DNA of 34,435 nucleotides from an uncultured Verrucomicrobiales bacterium (lineage in GTDB: Bacteria; Verrucomicrobiota; Verrucomicrobiia; Verrucomicrobiales; Akkermansiaceae). Made by a program: the position numbers and the translations under genes. This document shows, one piece after another, positions 15,177 through 23,593 of the stretch (within the stretch, counting starts at the first letter, position 1; each line of letters begins with the position of its first letter). The stretch is taken from positions 1 through 34,435 of the forward strand of contig CALGJQ010000037.1 in assembly GCA_937928545.1 (NCBI GenBank). Reading direction: 5' to 3'. The notes beneath the pieces are model-generated. The model ran no database searches. It saw only the letters and a program-made list of their open reading frames with translations, and had not been told where the DNA came from.

Positions 15177-16943
15177 ATGAGCGAAGATGCCCCGGCAAGC
15201 ACCGCAACGGCTGAGAAGAAGCTTCCCAAAGACTTGGCCGCCGAGAATGGCATGGTCAACGTGCAGATTGATGGACACTGGATCCAGGTTCCTCGCGGGA
15301 CCCGTATGATCGAGGCCGCCAAGATGGCTGAAAAAGAAGTCCCTCACTATTGCTACCACCCTAAGCTTTCTTCCCCCGGTAACTGCCGGATGTGCCTTGT
15401 CCAAATGGGCATGCCTCCTCGTCCTGCTCCCGGAGCCGATCCTGAATATGGCGACGACGGCTATCAGGAAATCGGTTGGATGCCTCGCCCTGTCATTGCT
15501 TGCGCCAACACGGTGGCCGAAAACATGGGAATCCGCACCACTGGTGAATTGGTCGAAGACACTCGCAAGGGCGTGATGGAGTTCCTCCTCATCAATCACC
15601 CTCTCGATTGCCCGATCTGCGACCAAGCGGGTGAATGTAAGCTCCAAGAATTTTCCGTTGAGCACGGAAGCGGCCAGTCCCGTTTCCAAGAGACCAAGAT
15701 CAAGAAGCCTAAGAACGTCGACATTGGTAAAAACATCCGCCTCGACGACGAGCGCTGCATCATGTGTAGCCGATGCATCCGTTTCATGGATGAAGTCGCC
15801 GAAGAATCTGTCCTCGGTTTCTCACAACGTGGCACCCACACTTCAGTCACCGTCCACCCCGGACACCGACTCGACAATAACTACTCTCTTAATACCGCAG
15901 ACATCTGTCCGGTCGGCGCTCTCACTTCCAATGACTTCCGCTTCCAAATGCGCGTCTGGTTCTTGAAGGAGACCAAAAGCATCGACACCAACTGCGGCAC
16001 CGGTGCCAACACCGTGATCTGGACCCGTGGAAACGAAATCTTCCGCGTCACGCCTCGCCAAAACGATGAGGTGAACTCGGCCTGGATGCCCGATAGCCAC
16101 CGCCTCGCTTTCCATTCCCTTCAAACTGAAGACCGCCTTACCCGTCCTTTGATTAAAAAGGATGACCAACACGGCGAAAGCACTTGGCTGGAAGCCACCT
16201 CCAAAGCCGCCGAAGGCCTCAGCATGCGACAGCCCAACGAGGTTGCCATCATTGCTTCTGGTCGCTTGAGCAACGAGGAACTTTTCCTCACCCAAAAGAT
16301 CGCTCAATCCATCGGCACCGATCTCGTTTCTATCGTTCCTCGCAAGGGCGAGTCCGATGGCAAGCTCGTCTCCGCCGATCGCAATCCAAACACCACGGGC
16401 GCGAATCTCATTTTCGGCACCGACGAAGCCTGCGCCAAGCTCGATGCCATCCGCGAGGGCGTCATCGCAGGTCGCATTAAGTCACTTATCGTCCTGCAAG
16501 AAGACCTCCTCGCAGAAGCGGGCTTCAAAAAGGAAGACCTTGAAAAGCTCGATCACCTCGTCGTCACCCATACGCACGCCAATTCTACGGCCGCTCAAGC
16601 GAACGTCGTTTTCCCGGGCACGGGCTTTGCCGAAAAGCGCGCCACTTATGTCAACGTGACCGGCCGCTTACAACGCGCCAACCAAGCGGTCATCGCCCCC
16701 GGCGAAGCGCGCGATGATTGGGAGATCCTCTCCGCCTTGCTCGGCAAGTTGGACAAAGACTATCAAGCTCCCGCTTCCATGGACGGCGTTTTCAATGCCC
16801 TCGCAAAAGAAGTCAGCGCCTTCAACGACCAGACCTTCGGCTCCATCGGCGATCTCGGGGTCTCGATCACTGAGACCGGCGTGACCATCCCCTTACTCGA
16901 GCAGGAAAAGGCCCGCAAGGAGTCAGGCATCATCGTAGGATAA
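15177..16943 (+). CDS. nuoG: NADH-quinone oxidoreductase subunit G (NuoG)
   Basis: The product is the iron-sulfur subunit of the peripheral arm of complex I. The 588 residues carry a [2Fe-2S] ferredoxin set (Cys59, Cys70, Cys73, Cys109), a His-Cys3 [4Fe-4S] set (His141, Cys145, Cys148, Cys154) and a further [4Fe-4S] set (Cys194, Cys197, Cys200, Cys244). A shortened molybdopterin-oxidoreductase-like domain follows. The extra CXXC cluster (N7) of some NuoG proteins is missing, since only one Cys remains in TNCGTG. The protein is much shorter than the roughly 900-residue E. coli form. The start is set at ATG 15177; an ATG at 15144 and a TTG at 15132 are also in frame. It opens the nuo operon behind the Rex site. 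Confidence 0.92.
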   Translation: MSEDAPASTATAEKKLPKDLAAENGMVNVQIDGHWIQVPRGTRMIEAAKMAEKEVPHYCYHPKLSSPGNCRMCLVQMGMPPRPAPGADPEYGDDGYQEIGWMPRPVIACANTVAENMGIRTTGELVEDTRKGVMEFLLINHPLDCPICDQAGECKLQEFSVEHGSGQSRFQETKIKKPKNVDIGKNIRLDDERCIMCSRCIRFMDEVAEESVLGFSQRGTHTSVTVHPGHRLDNNYSLNTADICPVGALTSNDFRFQMRVWFLKETKSIDTNCGTGANTVIWTRGNEIFRVTPRQNDEVNSAWMPDSHRLAFHSLQTEDRLTRPLIKKDDQHGESTWLEATSKAAEGLSMRQPNEVAIIASGRLSNEELFLTQKIAQSIGTDLVSIVPRKGESDGKLVSADRNPNTTGANLIFGTDEACAKLDAIREGVIAGRIKSLIVLQEDLLAEAGFKKEDLEKLDHLVVTHTHANSTAAQANVVFPGTGFAEKRATYVNVTGRLQRANQAVIAPGEARDDWEILSALLGKLDKDYQAPASMDGVFNALAKEVSAFNDQTFGSIGDLGVSITETGVTIPLLEQEKARKESGIIVG

Positions 16944-16965
16944 AGCACTTTAAGAATTCCAACAC

Positions 16966-18234
16966 ATGGACATTACTCTTCTCATTGCCGCTGCTATTAA
17001 AATCGGCGTCTTCATCGGAATCACGATGACCTTTGTGAGCATCTGCGTTATTTTTGAACGTCGATTTTCAGCCATCATTCAGGATCGCGTCGGACCAAAC
17101 CGCACCATGATCCCTCTCTCGATTCTCGGCTTCAAGAAGGACTTCGCTCTTCCCATCGGTGGACTCACTCAGCCTGTCGCCGATGGTCTCAAGTTCATCT
17201 TAAAGGAGGACTTCACTCCTTCTTACGTCCGCACCGTCTTCTTCTGGCTCGCTCCCGTTTTCGTGGTCGTCCCCGCACTCCTCACCATGGCCGTGGTTCC
17301 CTTTGGTAGCCCCATGGAATTTGGCGACACCGTCATTCCGATGGCCGTTGCGGATCTCAATGTCGGCCCACTCTTCATCTTCGCCATCGCCTCCCTTTCG
17401 GTTTACGGCATCACCCTCGCCGGTTGGGCTTCGAACTCGAAATATCCTTTCTTCGGTGGTGTCCGTGCCTGTGCGCAAATGATCTCCTACGAAATCGCGC
17501 TCGGCCTTTCCATCATCCCGATCCTCATGTTTTTCGGAGGACTCAATCTCGGCCACATTGTTGAAGAGCAGGTCAAGAACGGCTGGCTCCTTCTTCCACT
17601 TTGGAACGAGGGGGGCTTCATCATCGGCTCTGGATACTGGGGGCAAGAAAACGTCATCCAACGACTTCTCCTTCTCATCCCTCTCGGCATTTCCTTCGTG
17701 ATCTTCACGACCTCAATCTTCGCTGAAACCAACCGGATGCCTTTCGATCTTCCCGAGTGTGAGACCGAGCTCGTCGGCGGATACCACACCGAGTATTCCT
17801 CGATGAAATTCGCCCTCTTCTTCATGGGAGAATACGCCGCCATGGTCGTCGGCTCAGCCCTCATCGTCACCCTCTTCTTCGGTGGTTGGTCCATCGGATT
17901 CGGGATCGACGGGCTCCTCCCCACCGGAGCTTGGTGGGTCAGCCTCATCCATATCGGCTGCTTCCTGACCAAAGTCACCGTCTTCATCCTCTTCTTCATC
18001 CTCGTTCGCTGGACCATTCCGCGCTTCCGCTATGACCAGCTCATGAACCTCGGTTGGATCGTTTTCTTCGAAGCAGCTCTCATCAATGTCTTCCTCGCCG
18101 CTCTCGTCATCGCCTATCCCAGCATCGGATTCATGGGCTTCATCGTCGGCTTCATCATTCTCGCCATCGCCTCGGTCCTCCTCATCCTAATCGCAAAGGG
18201 AACCACCAAGAAACCCTCGGCCACTGCGGTCTAG
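16966..18234 (+). CDS. nuoH: NADH-quinone oxidoreductase subunit H (NuoH)
   Basis: This is the membrane subunit that links the peripheral arm and quinone site to the proton-pumping arm. Signature motifs are ERRFSAIIQDRVGPNR near residues 31-46, GGLTQPVADGLKFILKED, and FAETNRMPFDLPECETELV with GGYHTEYSSMKFALFF. At 422 residues it is longer than the roughly 325-residue E. coli protein. The extra length includes a loop after GLNLGHIVEEQVKNG and an added C-terminal membrane segment. It begins 22 bases after nuoG and is followed by nuoI after 24 bases. Confidence 0.95.
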   Translation: MDITLLIAAAIKIGVFIGITMTFVSICVIFERRFSAIIQDRVGPNRTMIPLSILGFKKDFALPIGGLTQPVADGLKFILKEDFTPSYVRTVFFWLAPVFVVVPALLTMAVVPFGSPMEFGDTVIPMAVADLNVGPLFIFAIASLSVYGITLAGWASNSKYPFFGGVRACAQMISYEIALGLSIIPILMFFGGLNLGHIVEEQVKNGWLLLPLWNEGGFIIGSGYWGQENVIQRLLLLIPLGISFVIFTTSIFAETNRMPFDLPECETELVGGYHTEYSSMKFALFFMGEYAAMVVGSALIVTLFFGGWSIGFGIDGLLPTGAWWVSLIHIGCFLTKVTVFILFFILVRWTIPRFRYDQLMNLGWIVFFEAALINVFLAALVIAYPSIGFMGFIVGFIILAIASVLLILIAKGTTKKPSATAV

Positions 18235-18258
18235 CTCCACTCCCACCACCTTCATTTC

Positions 18259-18825
18259 ATGGCAATCATCAAAGTCCAACGCCCCAAGCTCTCCGCCGGA
18301 GAGAAGATCTACTTCGGGTCCATTTTCAAGGGCATGATCATCACTCTGCGTCACGCCTTCCGCTCTCTCGTCGGAAAGTCCGTGGGCGCCAAGGAGCTCA
18401 ATTCCTCCGGAGTAGGTATCACGATGCAATACCCCGAGCAAAAGTGGGATGAAGAGCTTCCCGAGTATTATCGTGGCACCCCTGCTCTCGTCACCGATGA
18501 ACTCGACCGCGAGCGCTGCGTTTCTTGCCAACTTTGCGAGTTCATCTGCCCACCGAAGGCCATCAAAATCACTCCAGGCGAAATTCCCTCAAGCGACGAA
18601 TGGGCCAAGGTTGAAAAGCGACCACAAGCCTTCGACATCGACATGATCCGCTGCATCTACTGCGGCATGTGCGAGGAAGTTTGCCCCGAGCAAGCGATCT
18701 ACCTTCGTCCCGACTACGTCGTCACCGGAACCACCCGCAAGGAAATGGTCCACGACAAAGACCGACTCTACGAAATCGGCGGAAAACGCGTCGGCCTCGT
18801 CAATAAGTGGAATGATTTAAAGTGA
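18259..18825 (+). CDS. nuoI: NADH-quinone oxidoreductase subunit I (NuoI)
   Basis: This ferredoxin-like subunit carries electrons from the NuoG side to the last cluster near quinone. The 188 residues contain two complete [4Fe-4S] motifs: Cys87, Cys90, Cys93, Cys97 (CVSCQLCEFICPPKA) and Cys132, Cys135, Cys138, Cys142 (CIYCGMCEEVCPEQA). The N-terminal part holds an amphipathic membrane-contact helix (FKGMIITLRHAFRSL), and YPEQKWDEELPEYYRG is typical of the family. In most nuo operons nuoJ follows directly. Here a foreign-looking gene and its repeats separate the two, and the left repeat begins inside the TGA stop. Confidence 0.96.
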   Translation: MAIIKVQRPKLSAGEKIYFGSIFKGMIITLRHAFRSLVGKSVGAKELNSSGVGITMQYPEQKWDEELPEYYRGTPALVTDELDRERCVSCQLCEFICPPKAIKITPGEIPSSDEWAKVEKRPQAFDIDMIRCIYCGMCEEVCPEQAIYLRPDYVVTGTTRKEMVHDKDRLYEIGGKRVGLVNKWNDLK

Positions 18826-18853
18826 TTGGTGATTAGGTTAAGAAGTTATTGAG
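18824..18853. repeat. Left inverted-repeat flank of the four-helix-bundle insertion
   Basis: This stretch between the nuoI stop and the S23-type start holds ATTGGT (18825-18830), GGTTA (18836-18840) and GTTATTGAG (18845-18853). The complements appear in mirrored order after the gene: CTCAATAAC (19230-19238), TAACC and ACCAAT. Only the 9-bp block is long enough to be convincing alone. Confidence 0.6.
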
Positions 18854-19237
18854 ATGAGTAATTTACAAACATTTGAGGAACTAGAAGCTTGGAAGGCATG
18901 CCGTGCTTTCCGGATTTTTATTGCCAAGAATGTCACTCCAAAACTTCAGGACCAACGTGAATACTCTCTCGCAGATCAACTCAAACGCTCTTCTCGATCT
19001 ACGACACACAACATTGCCGAAGGCTTTGGACGCTTCCATTACCGCGACAACTATAAGTTCTGCTCCATCGCTCGCGGCTCCCTAACAGAAGCACTCGATC
19101 AAGTCATCTGTGCTTGCGACGACGATCTCATTTCAAAAGAATCTTTAAACGATGTCCGAGAACTCTTTAACCATGCTTCCAAGGTCCTCAATGGATACAT
19201 GTCCTATCTCGCGAAGTCCGCAACCAAGTCTCAATAA
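18854..19237 (+). CDS. Four-helix-bundle protein of the 23S rRNA-intervening-sequence (S23) family
   Basis: The 127-residue product has the family signature: an aromatic/charged start (TFEELEAWKACRAF), LADQLKRSSRSTTHNIAEGFGR in the middle, and a C-terminal helix with HASKVLNGYMSYL. The family was named from open frames in 23S rRNA intervening sequences of Leptospira and is related to the Avd accessory protein of diversity-generating retroelements. The role of stand-alone members is unknown. It interrupts the nuo operon between nuoI and nuoJ in the same direction, so it is probably co-transcribed with complex I genes. Codon choice is visibly more AT-rich than in neighbours (TTA, ACA, GAA), and inverted repeats flank it, which suggests a recent arrival. 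It has no link to respiration that I know of. Confidence 0.88.
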   Translation: MSNLQTFEELEAWKACRAFRIFIAKNVTPKLQDQREYSLADQLKRSSRSTTHNIAEGFGRFHYRDNYKFCSIARGSLTEALDQVICACDDDLISKESLNDVRELFNHASKVLNGYMSYLAKSATKSQ

Positions 19238-19277
19238 CCCACTAACCTGTTAACCCAATAAACCAATAACCGGTTCC
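19230..19277. repeat. Right inverted-repeat flank of the four-helix-bundle insertion
   Basis: CTCAATAAC (19230-19238) contains the S23-type stop codon and is the exact reverse complement of 18845-18853. Next come TAACC (19243-19247), TAACCC (19251-19256) and ACCAAT (19262-19267), mirroring the left flank, with short internal direct repeats (AACCCAATAAACCAATAACC). Confidence 0.6.
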
Positions 19278-19877
19278 ATGGACTCAATTGCTTTCTACCT
19301 CTTCGCCATCCTCTCCGTCCTTGGAGGGATTCTTCTCGTGGCATTCCGGAATCCTGTTTCCAGCGCCCTTGCGATGGTTCTTTCCTTCGTCGGCCTCGCT
19401 GGACTCTTCATTGGTCTCAATGCTTACTTCGTCGGGATTGTCCAAGTCCTCGTCTATGCAGGTGCCATCATGGTCCTCTTCATCTTCATCATCATGCTTC
19501 TCGATCTCAACGACGAAAAGCCTGTGAAGTTCAAATCGTCCACCGTCCTCGCAGGAGTTGTCATTCCTCTCCTCTTGGTCGCTCAGGTCCTCGGAGTCAT
19601 TCAATCCAACAACACAGGAGACGCGGGTAAGTTTCAAGAGATCACCAAGATGAGCATGGCCGAGTCAGCTAAGGCCTATCCTGAAGACTCAGCGATCTAT
19701 AAAAGCCTCACGCACGAAAAAGCTCCGAAACTTCCCGACACCAACCTCATCGGACACTCGATTTTCAATAGCTACAATTTCCCCCTCCAGATCATGGGAG
19801 CCTTGCTTCTGGTCGCCACCATCGGGGTCGTTGTTCTCTCTAAACGTTCCGCCAAAAAAGCTCCTACCGAGTCCTAG
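19278..19877 (+). CDS. nuoJ: NADH-quinone oxidoreductase subunit J (NuoJ)
   Basis: This small membrane subunit of complex I (199 residues) forms part of the quinone-proximal membrane arm. It starts with a hydrophobic helix (FYLFAILSVLGGILLVAFRN) and carries the family motif VQVLVYAGAIMVLFIFIIML in its third helix. A hydrophilic loop and a last helix (LQIMGALLLVATIGVVVLS) complete the usual pattern. It is the first nuo gene after the S23-type insertion, and nuoK follows after 48 bases. Confidence 0.94.
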   Translation: MDSIAFYLFAILSVLGGILLVAFRNPVSSALAMVLSFVGLAGLFIGLNAYFVGIVQVLVYAGAIMVLFIFIIMLLDLNDEKPVKFKSSTVLAGVVIPLLLVAQVLGVIQSNNTGDAGKFQEITKMSMAESAKAYPEDSAIYKSLTHEKAPKLPDTNLIGHSIFNSYNFPLQIMGALLLVATIGVVVLSKRSAKKAPTES

Positions 19878-19925
19878 TTCGTTCCGCCCCTCTTCCCAAT
19901 CGTCCATTTGTTCATTTTCCCAGCC

Positions 19926-20243
19926 ATGGCTTCGCTCAACGAATTCCTCTTCATCTCCGGCCTCCTCTTCGCGATTGGCCTCGCGGGTGTCATCATCCGA
20001 CGCAACATCATCGTCATCTTCATGTCGCTCGAGCTCATGCTCGCCGCCGCCAGCCTGACTTTGGTCGCTTTCTCCAGATTTCACGTTCACAACGGACTTC
20101 CCGACTACAATGGCCAGGTCTTTGTCTTCTTCATCATCACCGTAGCCGCTGCCGAGGTCGCGGTTGGACTCGCCATCATCGTCGCTCTCTACCGCGCTCG
20201 CCAAACCATCAATGTCGAGGAACTCACCTCAATGCGCGGCTAA
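19926..20243 (+). CDS. nuoK: NADH-quinone oxidoreductase subunit K (NuoK)
   Basis: The 105-residue product has three transmembrane helices, the usual NuoK size. The family motif [17 protein letters not shown] contains the conserved membrane Glu used in proton transfer, and a second Glu lies in the last helix ([17 protein letters not shown]). The start is placed at ATG 19926. An in-frame TTG at 19908 would add six residues without matching the family N-terminus. nuoL begins 21 bases after the stop. Confidence 0.95.
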   Translation: MASLNEFLFISGLLFAIGLAGVIIRRNIIVIFMSLELMLAAASLTLVAFSRFHVHNGLPDYNGQVFVFFIITVAAAEVAVGLAIIVALYRARQTINVEELTSMRG

Positions 20244-20264
20244 CTTTCTGACTTCTGATTTCTC

Positions 20265-22094
20265 ATGAACTCACTCGCTTGGCTTCTCCTAGGCCTCCCT
20301 CTCCTCTCCGCCGCAGTCATCCACCTTGGATTGAAGCGGATGCAATCGATCTCGGCCATCGCATCGACCGCTTCCGCCGGAGCCACCTTGCTTTTCGCAA
20401 TCATTCTCCTTTTTAGTAAGAACGACATTTCCGTCGCCTTCAACTGGATCTCGATCGGAGGCTTCGAGGGTATCAAAATCGGCCTCGAACTCGACCAACT
20501 CGCCAAGGGGATGATGCTCATCGTCACGGGCGTTGGTTTCTTGGTCCACCTCTTCTCCCTCGCTTACATGAAGGATGATAAGGCCAAGGCCCGCTACTTC
20601 TGCGGACTTTCGCTCTTCATGTTTTCCATGACCGGAATCGTCCTCGCCTCGAACTTCATCATGATGTTCATCTTCTGGGAGTTGGTCGGACTTAGCTCTT
20701 ATCTCCTCATCGGTCACTGGTATGAAAAGGACTCCGCTGCCGATGCCGCCAAGAAGGCCTTCCTCACCAACCGCATCGGTGACTTCGGTTTCATGATCGG
20801 CATCCTCATGCTCTGGGGCATTGCCGGAACCTTCACGTTCGACGGCCTCGCAGCTGGTCTGGCTGCAAGCTCTGGCTATTCCCTGACCTTCCTCGGCATT
20901 GCCACTCTTTGCATCTTTGCGGGAGCGATGGGGAAATCTGCGCAAGCCCCCCTTCACGTCTGGCTTCCTGACGCGATGGAAGGACCCACCCCCGTTTCCG
21001 CCCTCATTCACGCCGCGACCATGGTGGCCGCCGGAGTCTTCATGATGGCTCGTTTTTACACCAGCATCGGCACCGAAGTGATCGATGCCCTTTGGGGAGT
21101 CCACACCATCGCCTGGATCGGTGGCATCACCTCTCTCCTCGCCGCCCTCATGGCAACCCAGCAGGACGATATTAAAAAGATCCTCGCATATTCTACTCTC
21201 TCACAACTCGGCTACATGGTCATGGCGGTCGGACTTCTCAATCCAGAAGCCGGAATGTTCCACCTCTACACTCACGCCTGGTTCAAGGCCCTCCTCTTCC
21301 TCGGATCTGGAGCCGTCATCTACGCCTGCCACCACGAGCAAAATATTTGGAAAATGGGTGGTCTGAAAAAGACAATGCCGATCACCTTCTTCACCTTCGG
21401 GATCGGAACGCTCGCACTCTGTGGTTTCCCCTTCATCACCTCGGGATTCTGGTCAAAGGAGCAAATCCTCGAGGTCGCGTGGCTCAGCAATAAGCCCCTC
21501 TTCATCATTGCCGCCTTAGTGGCTTTCCTCACCACTTTCTACATGTTTCGCCTCTTCTTCATCGCCTTCCTTGGGAAGAGTCGCAGTAACCATGCCGATC
21601 ATGCCAAGGAGGTTGGCCCACTGATGTTCGTGCCTCTCATCATCCTCGCTGTCCTCGCTCTCATTTCCGGATTCTCTCCAGTCGCGGGCGCGATCGCTCC
21701 GGCTTACGAAGCGCTAGACTTTCACATAGGAGCCGCCTTCATTACATCCATCCTCGCGGTAGTTCTCGGATTTCTCCTCGCCTTCAAGCTATACGCCAAA
21801 GCCGATGAAGACCCCCTCGCCGACAACAAGGTCGCCAAGGTCTTCCGCAACAAGTTCTACATCGATGAAGCTTACGCCAAGGTCGTCGGTTACGGACAGG
21901 ATAGCGTGGCCGCTCTCGTTCACTTCTTCGATGAACTGATCATTGGTGGTTTAATCGTCGGTGGTTTCTCCCGCGCCGCAGGTGGCATCGGCCGCCTCTT
22001 TGGTCGTCTTCAATCTGGTAACCTTCAAGGCTACGCCACCCTCTTCGGGATCGGTGTCCTTCTCGTCATTTACATCACGGTTTTCGTTTCATGA
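20265..22094 (+). CDS. nuoL: NADH-quinone oxidoreductase subunit L (NuoL)
   Basis: This is the antiporter-like proton-pumping subunit at the far end of the membrane arm, 609 residues long. Conserved features are FWELVGLSSYLLIGHWY with the key Glu near residue 139, APLHVWLPDAMEGPTPVSAL, HAATMVAAGVFMMAR, and DDIKKILAYSTLSQLGYM with functional lysines. A C-terminal extension (FYIDEAYAKVVGYGQ onward) matches the lateral-helix region of NuoL. Its last four bases overlap the nuoM start (ATGA at 22091-22094), implying coupled translation. Confidence 0.97.
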   Translation: MNSLAWLLLGLPLLSAAVIHLGLKRMQSISAIASTASAGATLLFAIILLFSKNDISVAFNWISIGGFEGIKIGLELDQLAKGMMLIVTGVGFLVHLFSLAYMKDDKAKARYFCGLSLFMFSMTGIVLASNFIMMFIFWELVGLSSYLLIGHWYEKDSAADAAKKAFLTNRIGDFGFMIGILMLWGIAGTFTFDGLAAGLAASSGYSLTFLGIATLCIFAGAMGKSAQAPLHVWLPDAMEGPTPVSALIHAATMVAAGVFMMARFYTSIGTEVIDALWGVHTIAWIGGITSLLAALMATQQDDIKKILAYSTLSQLGYMVMAVGLLNPEAGMFHLYTHAWFKALLFLGSGAVIYACHHEQNIWKMGGLKKTMPITFFTFGIGTLALCGFPFITSGFWSKEQILEVAWLSNKPLFIIAALVAFLTTFYMFRLFFIAFLGKSRSNHADHAKEVGPLMFVPLIILAVLALISGFSPVAGAIAPAYEALDFHIGAAFITSILAVVLGFLLAFKLYAKADEDPLADNKVAKVFRNKFYIDEAYAKVVGYGQDSVAALVHFFDELIIGGLIVGGFSRAAGGIGRLFGRLQSGNLQGYATLFGIGVLLVIYITVFVS

Positions 22095-23572
22095 GCATTA
22101 TCCTCATTCTCATCCCTATTCTTGCCGCCATTGCCATCCTCATGGGACGCAAGGCCAAGCCCATTGCGCTCGGAGCAGCGACTCTCAATCTCATCCTCGG
22201 CTTAGGCTCCGCCTTCTCCTTTGATCATTCTGTTTGGGGGCTCACCTTGCAGGTCCTCAGCAAGCCCAGCATTCACCTCTCGCTCGGTTTTTACGACGGC
22301 ATGAGCATGATCATGGTCGCTCTCAGCGTCCTCGTCCTCTTCGCTGCTGTCATGTCCGGCAAGTGCCCTGAAGGACGGGAAAAGCTCTGGTATTCTTCCA
22401 TCCTCCTCATCGCAGCGGGCGCCATTGGAGCCTTCCTTTCAAGAGACCTTTTCTTTTTCTACGCCTTCCACGAGCTCGCCCTCATCCCGACCTTCCTCAT
22501 GATTGGAATGCTCGGCTCGGGCGAACGAAAAGAAGCCGCTTGGAAGATCACGATCTACCTTGCCCTCGGCTCCATCGTCCTCCTCGCCGGACTCATCTGG
22601 CTCGTTGCGGCGAGCGGATCTGAAACTTGGCTCTTCAAAGACATCCTCGCTTCCACCATCGATCCGGAAGTTCAAAAATGGATCGCCGCCCTCCTCATCG
22701 TTGGCTTTGGCGTTCTCATTTCCCTCTTCCCATTCCACTCATGGGCTGCTCCCGCTTATGCCTCCGCACCGGCTCCGGTTGCGATGCTCCACGCTGGCGT
22801 CCTTAAAAAATTCGGCCTTTACGGCCTCATTCGCCTTTACCCGATGGTTGCCGAAGGCATGCAAGTTTGGCTGGGCACTCTCATCGTCCTCCTACTCTGT
22901 AACATCCTCTGGGTCGGCTTTGTCACCATCAACCAGAAGCGTCTTGATATGATGCTCGGTAACTCCTCGGTGATGCACATGGGCTATATCTTCCTCGCCT
23001 TCGCCGCCCTCATCGAAGCTGGCAGCTTTGAGGCCAACCCTCTCGCCAAACCCGCTGCGGTGCTCCTGATGTTTGCCCACGGAATCAGTATCGCCCTCCT
23101 CTTCATGCTCACCGATACAATCCGCCGTAAGACCGGCACGGTGGAGCTAGCTGAGCTCGGCGGACTTGCCAAAGCGGCTCCCCGACTCGCCTTCCTCTTC
23201 GGGCTCGGAGCAATGGCTTCCATCGGCCTTCCTGGACTCGCTAACTTCTCTGGCGAAGTCCTCGTCTTCCTCTCCGGTTTCCACTCCTACGAAGGAGGCA
23301 GCCTCGGCCCAGTCCAAATCGCCACCGTCCTAGCCCTCTGGGGTGTCGTGATTAGCGCCGTCTACATGCTCCGCGCATTCCGCCAAACTTTCCAAGGCCC
23401 CTCGGTCTCTCACACCGACGAAAATCACGTGAAGGACTTCGGCCCCTTCTGTCAGATCCCAGCTGCTGTTCTCGCCGTCGCCCTCCTCTTCGTCGGCCTC
23501 TTCCCGAATAGCCTCATCAATCTTCTTAAACCATCCGACGCCCCCGCTCCTACTGAGCAGGCAACCGAGTAA
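22091..23572 (+). CDS. nuoM: NADH-quinone oxidoreductase subunit M (NuoM)
   Basis: This second antiporter-like proton-pumping subunit has 493 residues. FHELALIPTFLMIGMLG carries the conserved Glu near residue 128. FPFHSWAAPAYASAPAPVAML and NQKRLDMMLGNSSVMHMGYI are the matching half-channel motifs. About 14 hydrophobic segments can be counted. It overlaps nuoL by four bases and is followed by nuoN after 21 bases. Confidence 0.97.
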   Translation: MSIILILIPILAAIAILMGRKAKPIALGAATLNLILGLGSAFSFDHSVWGLTLQVLSKPSIHLSLGFYDGMSMIMVALSVLVLFAAVMSGKCPEGREKLWYSSILLIAAGAIGAFLSRDLFFFYAFHELALIPTFLMIGMLGSGERKEAAWKITIYLALGSIVLLAGLIWLVAASGSETWLFKDILASTIDPEVQKWIAALLIVGFGVLISLFPFHSWAAPAYASAPAPVAMLHAGVLKKFGLYGLIRLYPMVAEGMQVWLGTLIVLLLCNILWVGFVTINQKRLDMMLGNSSVMHMGYIFLAFAALIEAGSFEANPLAKPAAVLLMFAHGISIALLFMLTDTIRRKTGTVELAELGGLAKAAPRLAFLFGLGAMASIGLPGLANFSGEVLVFLSGFHSYEGGSLGPVQIATVLALWGVVISAVYMLRAFRQTFQGPSVSHTDENHVKDFGPFCQIPAAVLAVALLFVGLFPNSLINLLKPSDAPAPTEQATE

Positions 23573-23593
23573 GCTCTTTTATTTTCCGAACCC

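Noticed and set aside
20289..21104. Minus-strand open frame of 271 codons inside nuoL
   Set aside because: It is antisense to conserved NuoL sequence, is rich in Glu/Asp/Gly/His as expected from reading hydrophobic codons backwards, and has no family signature.
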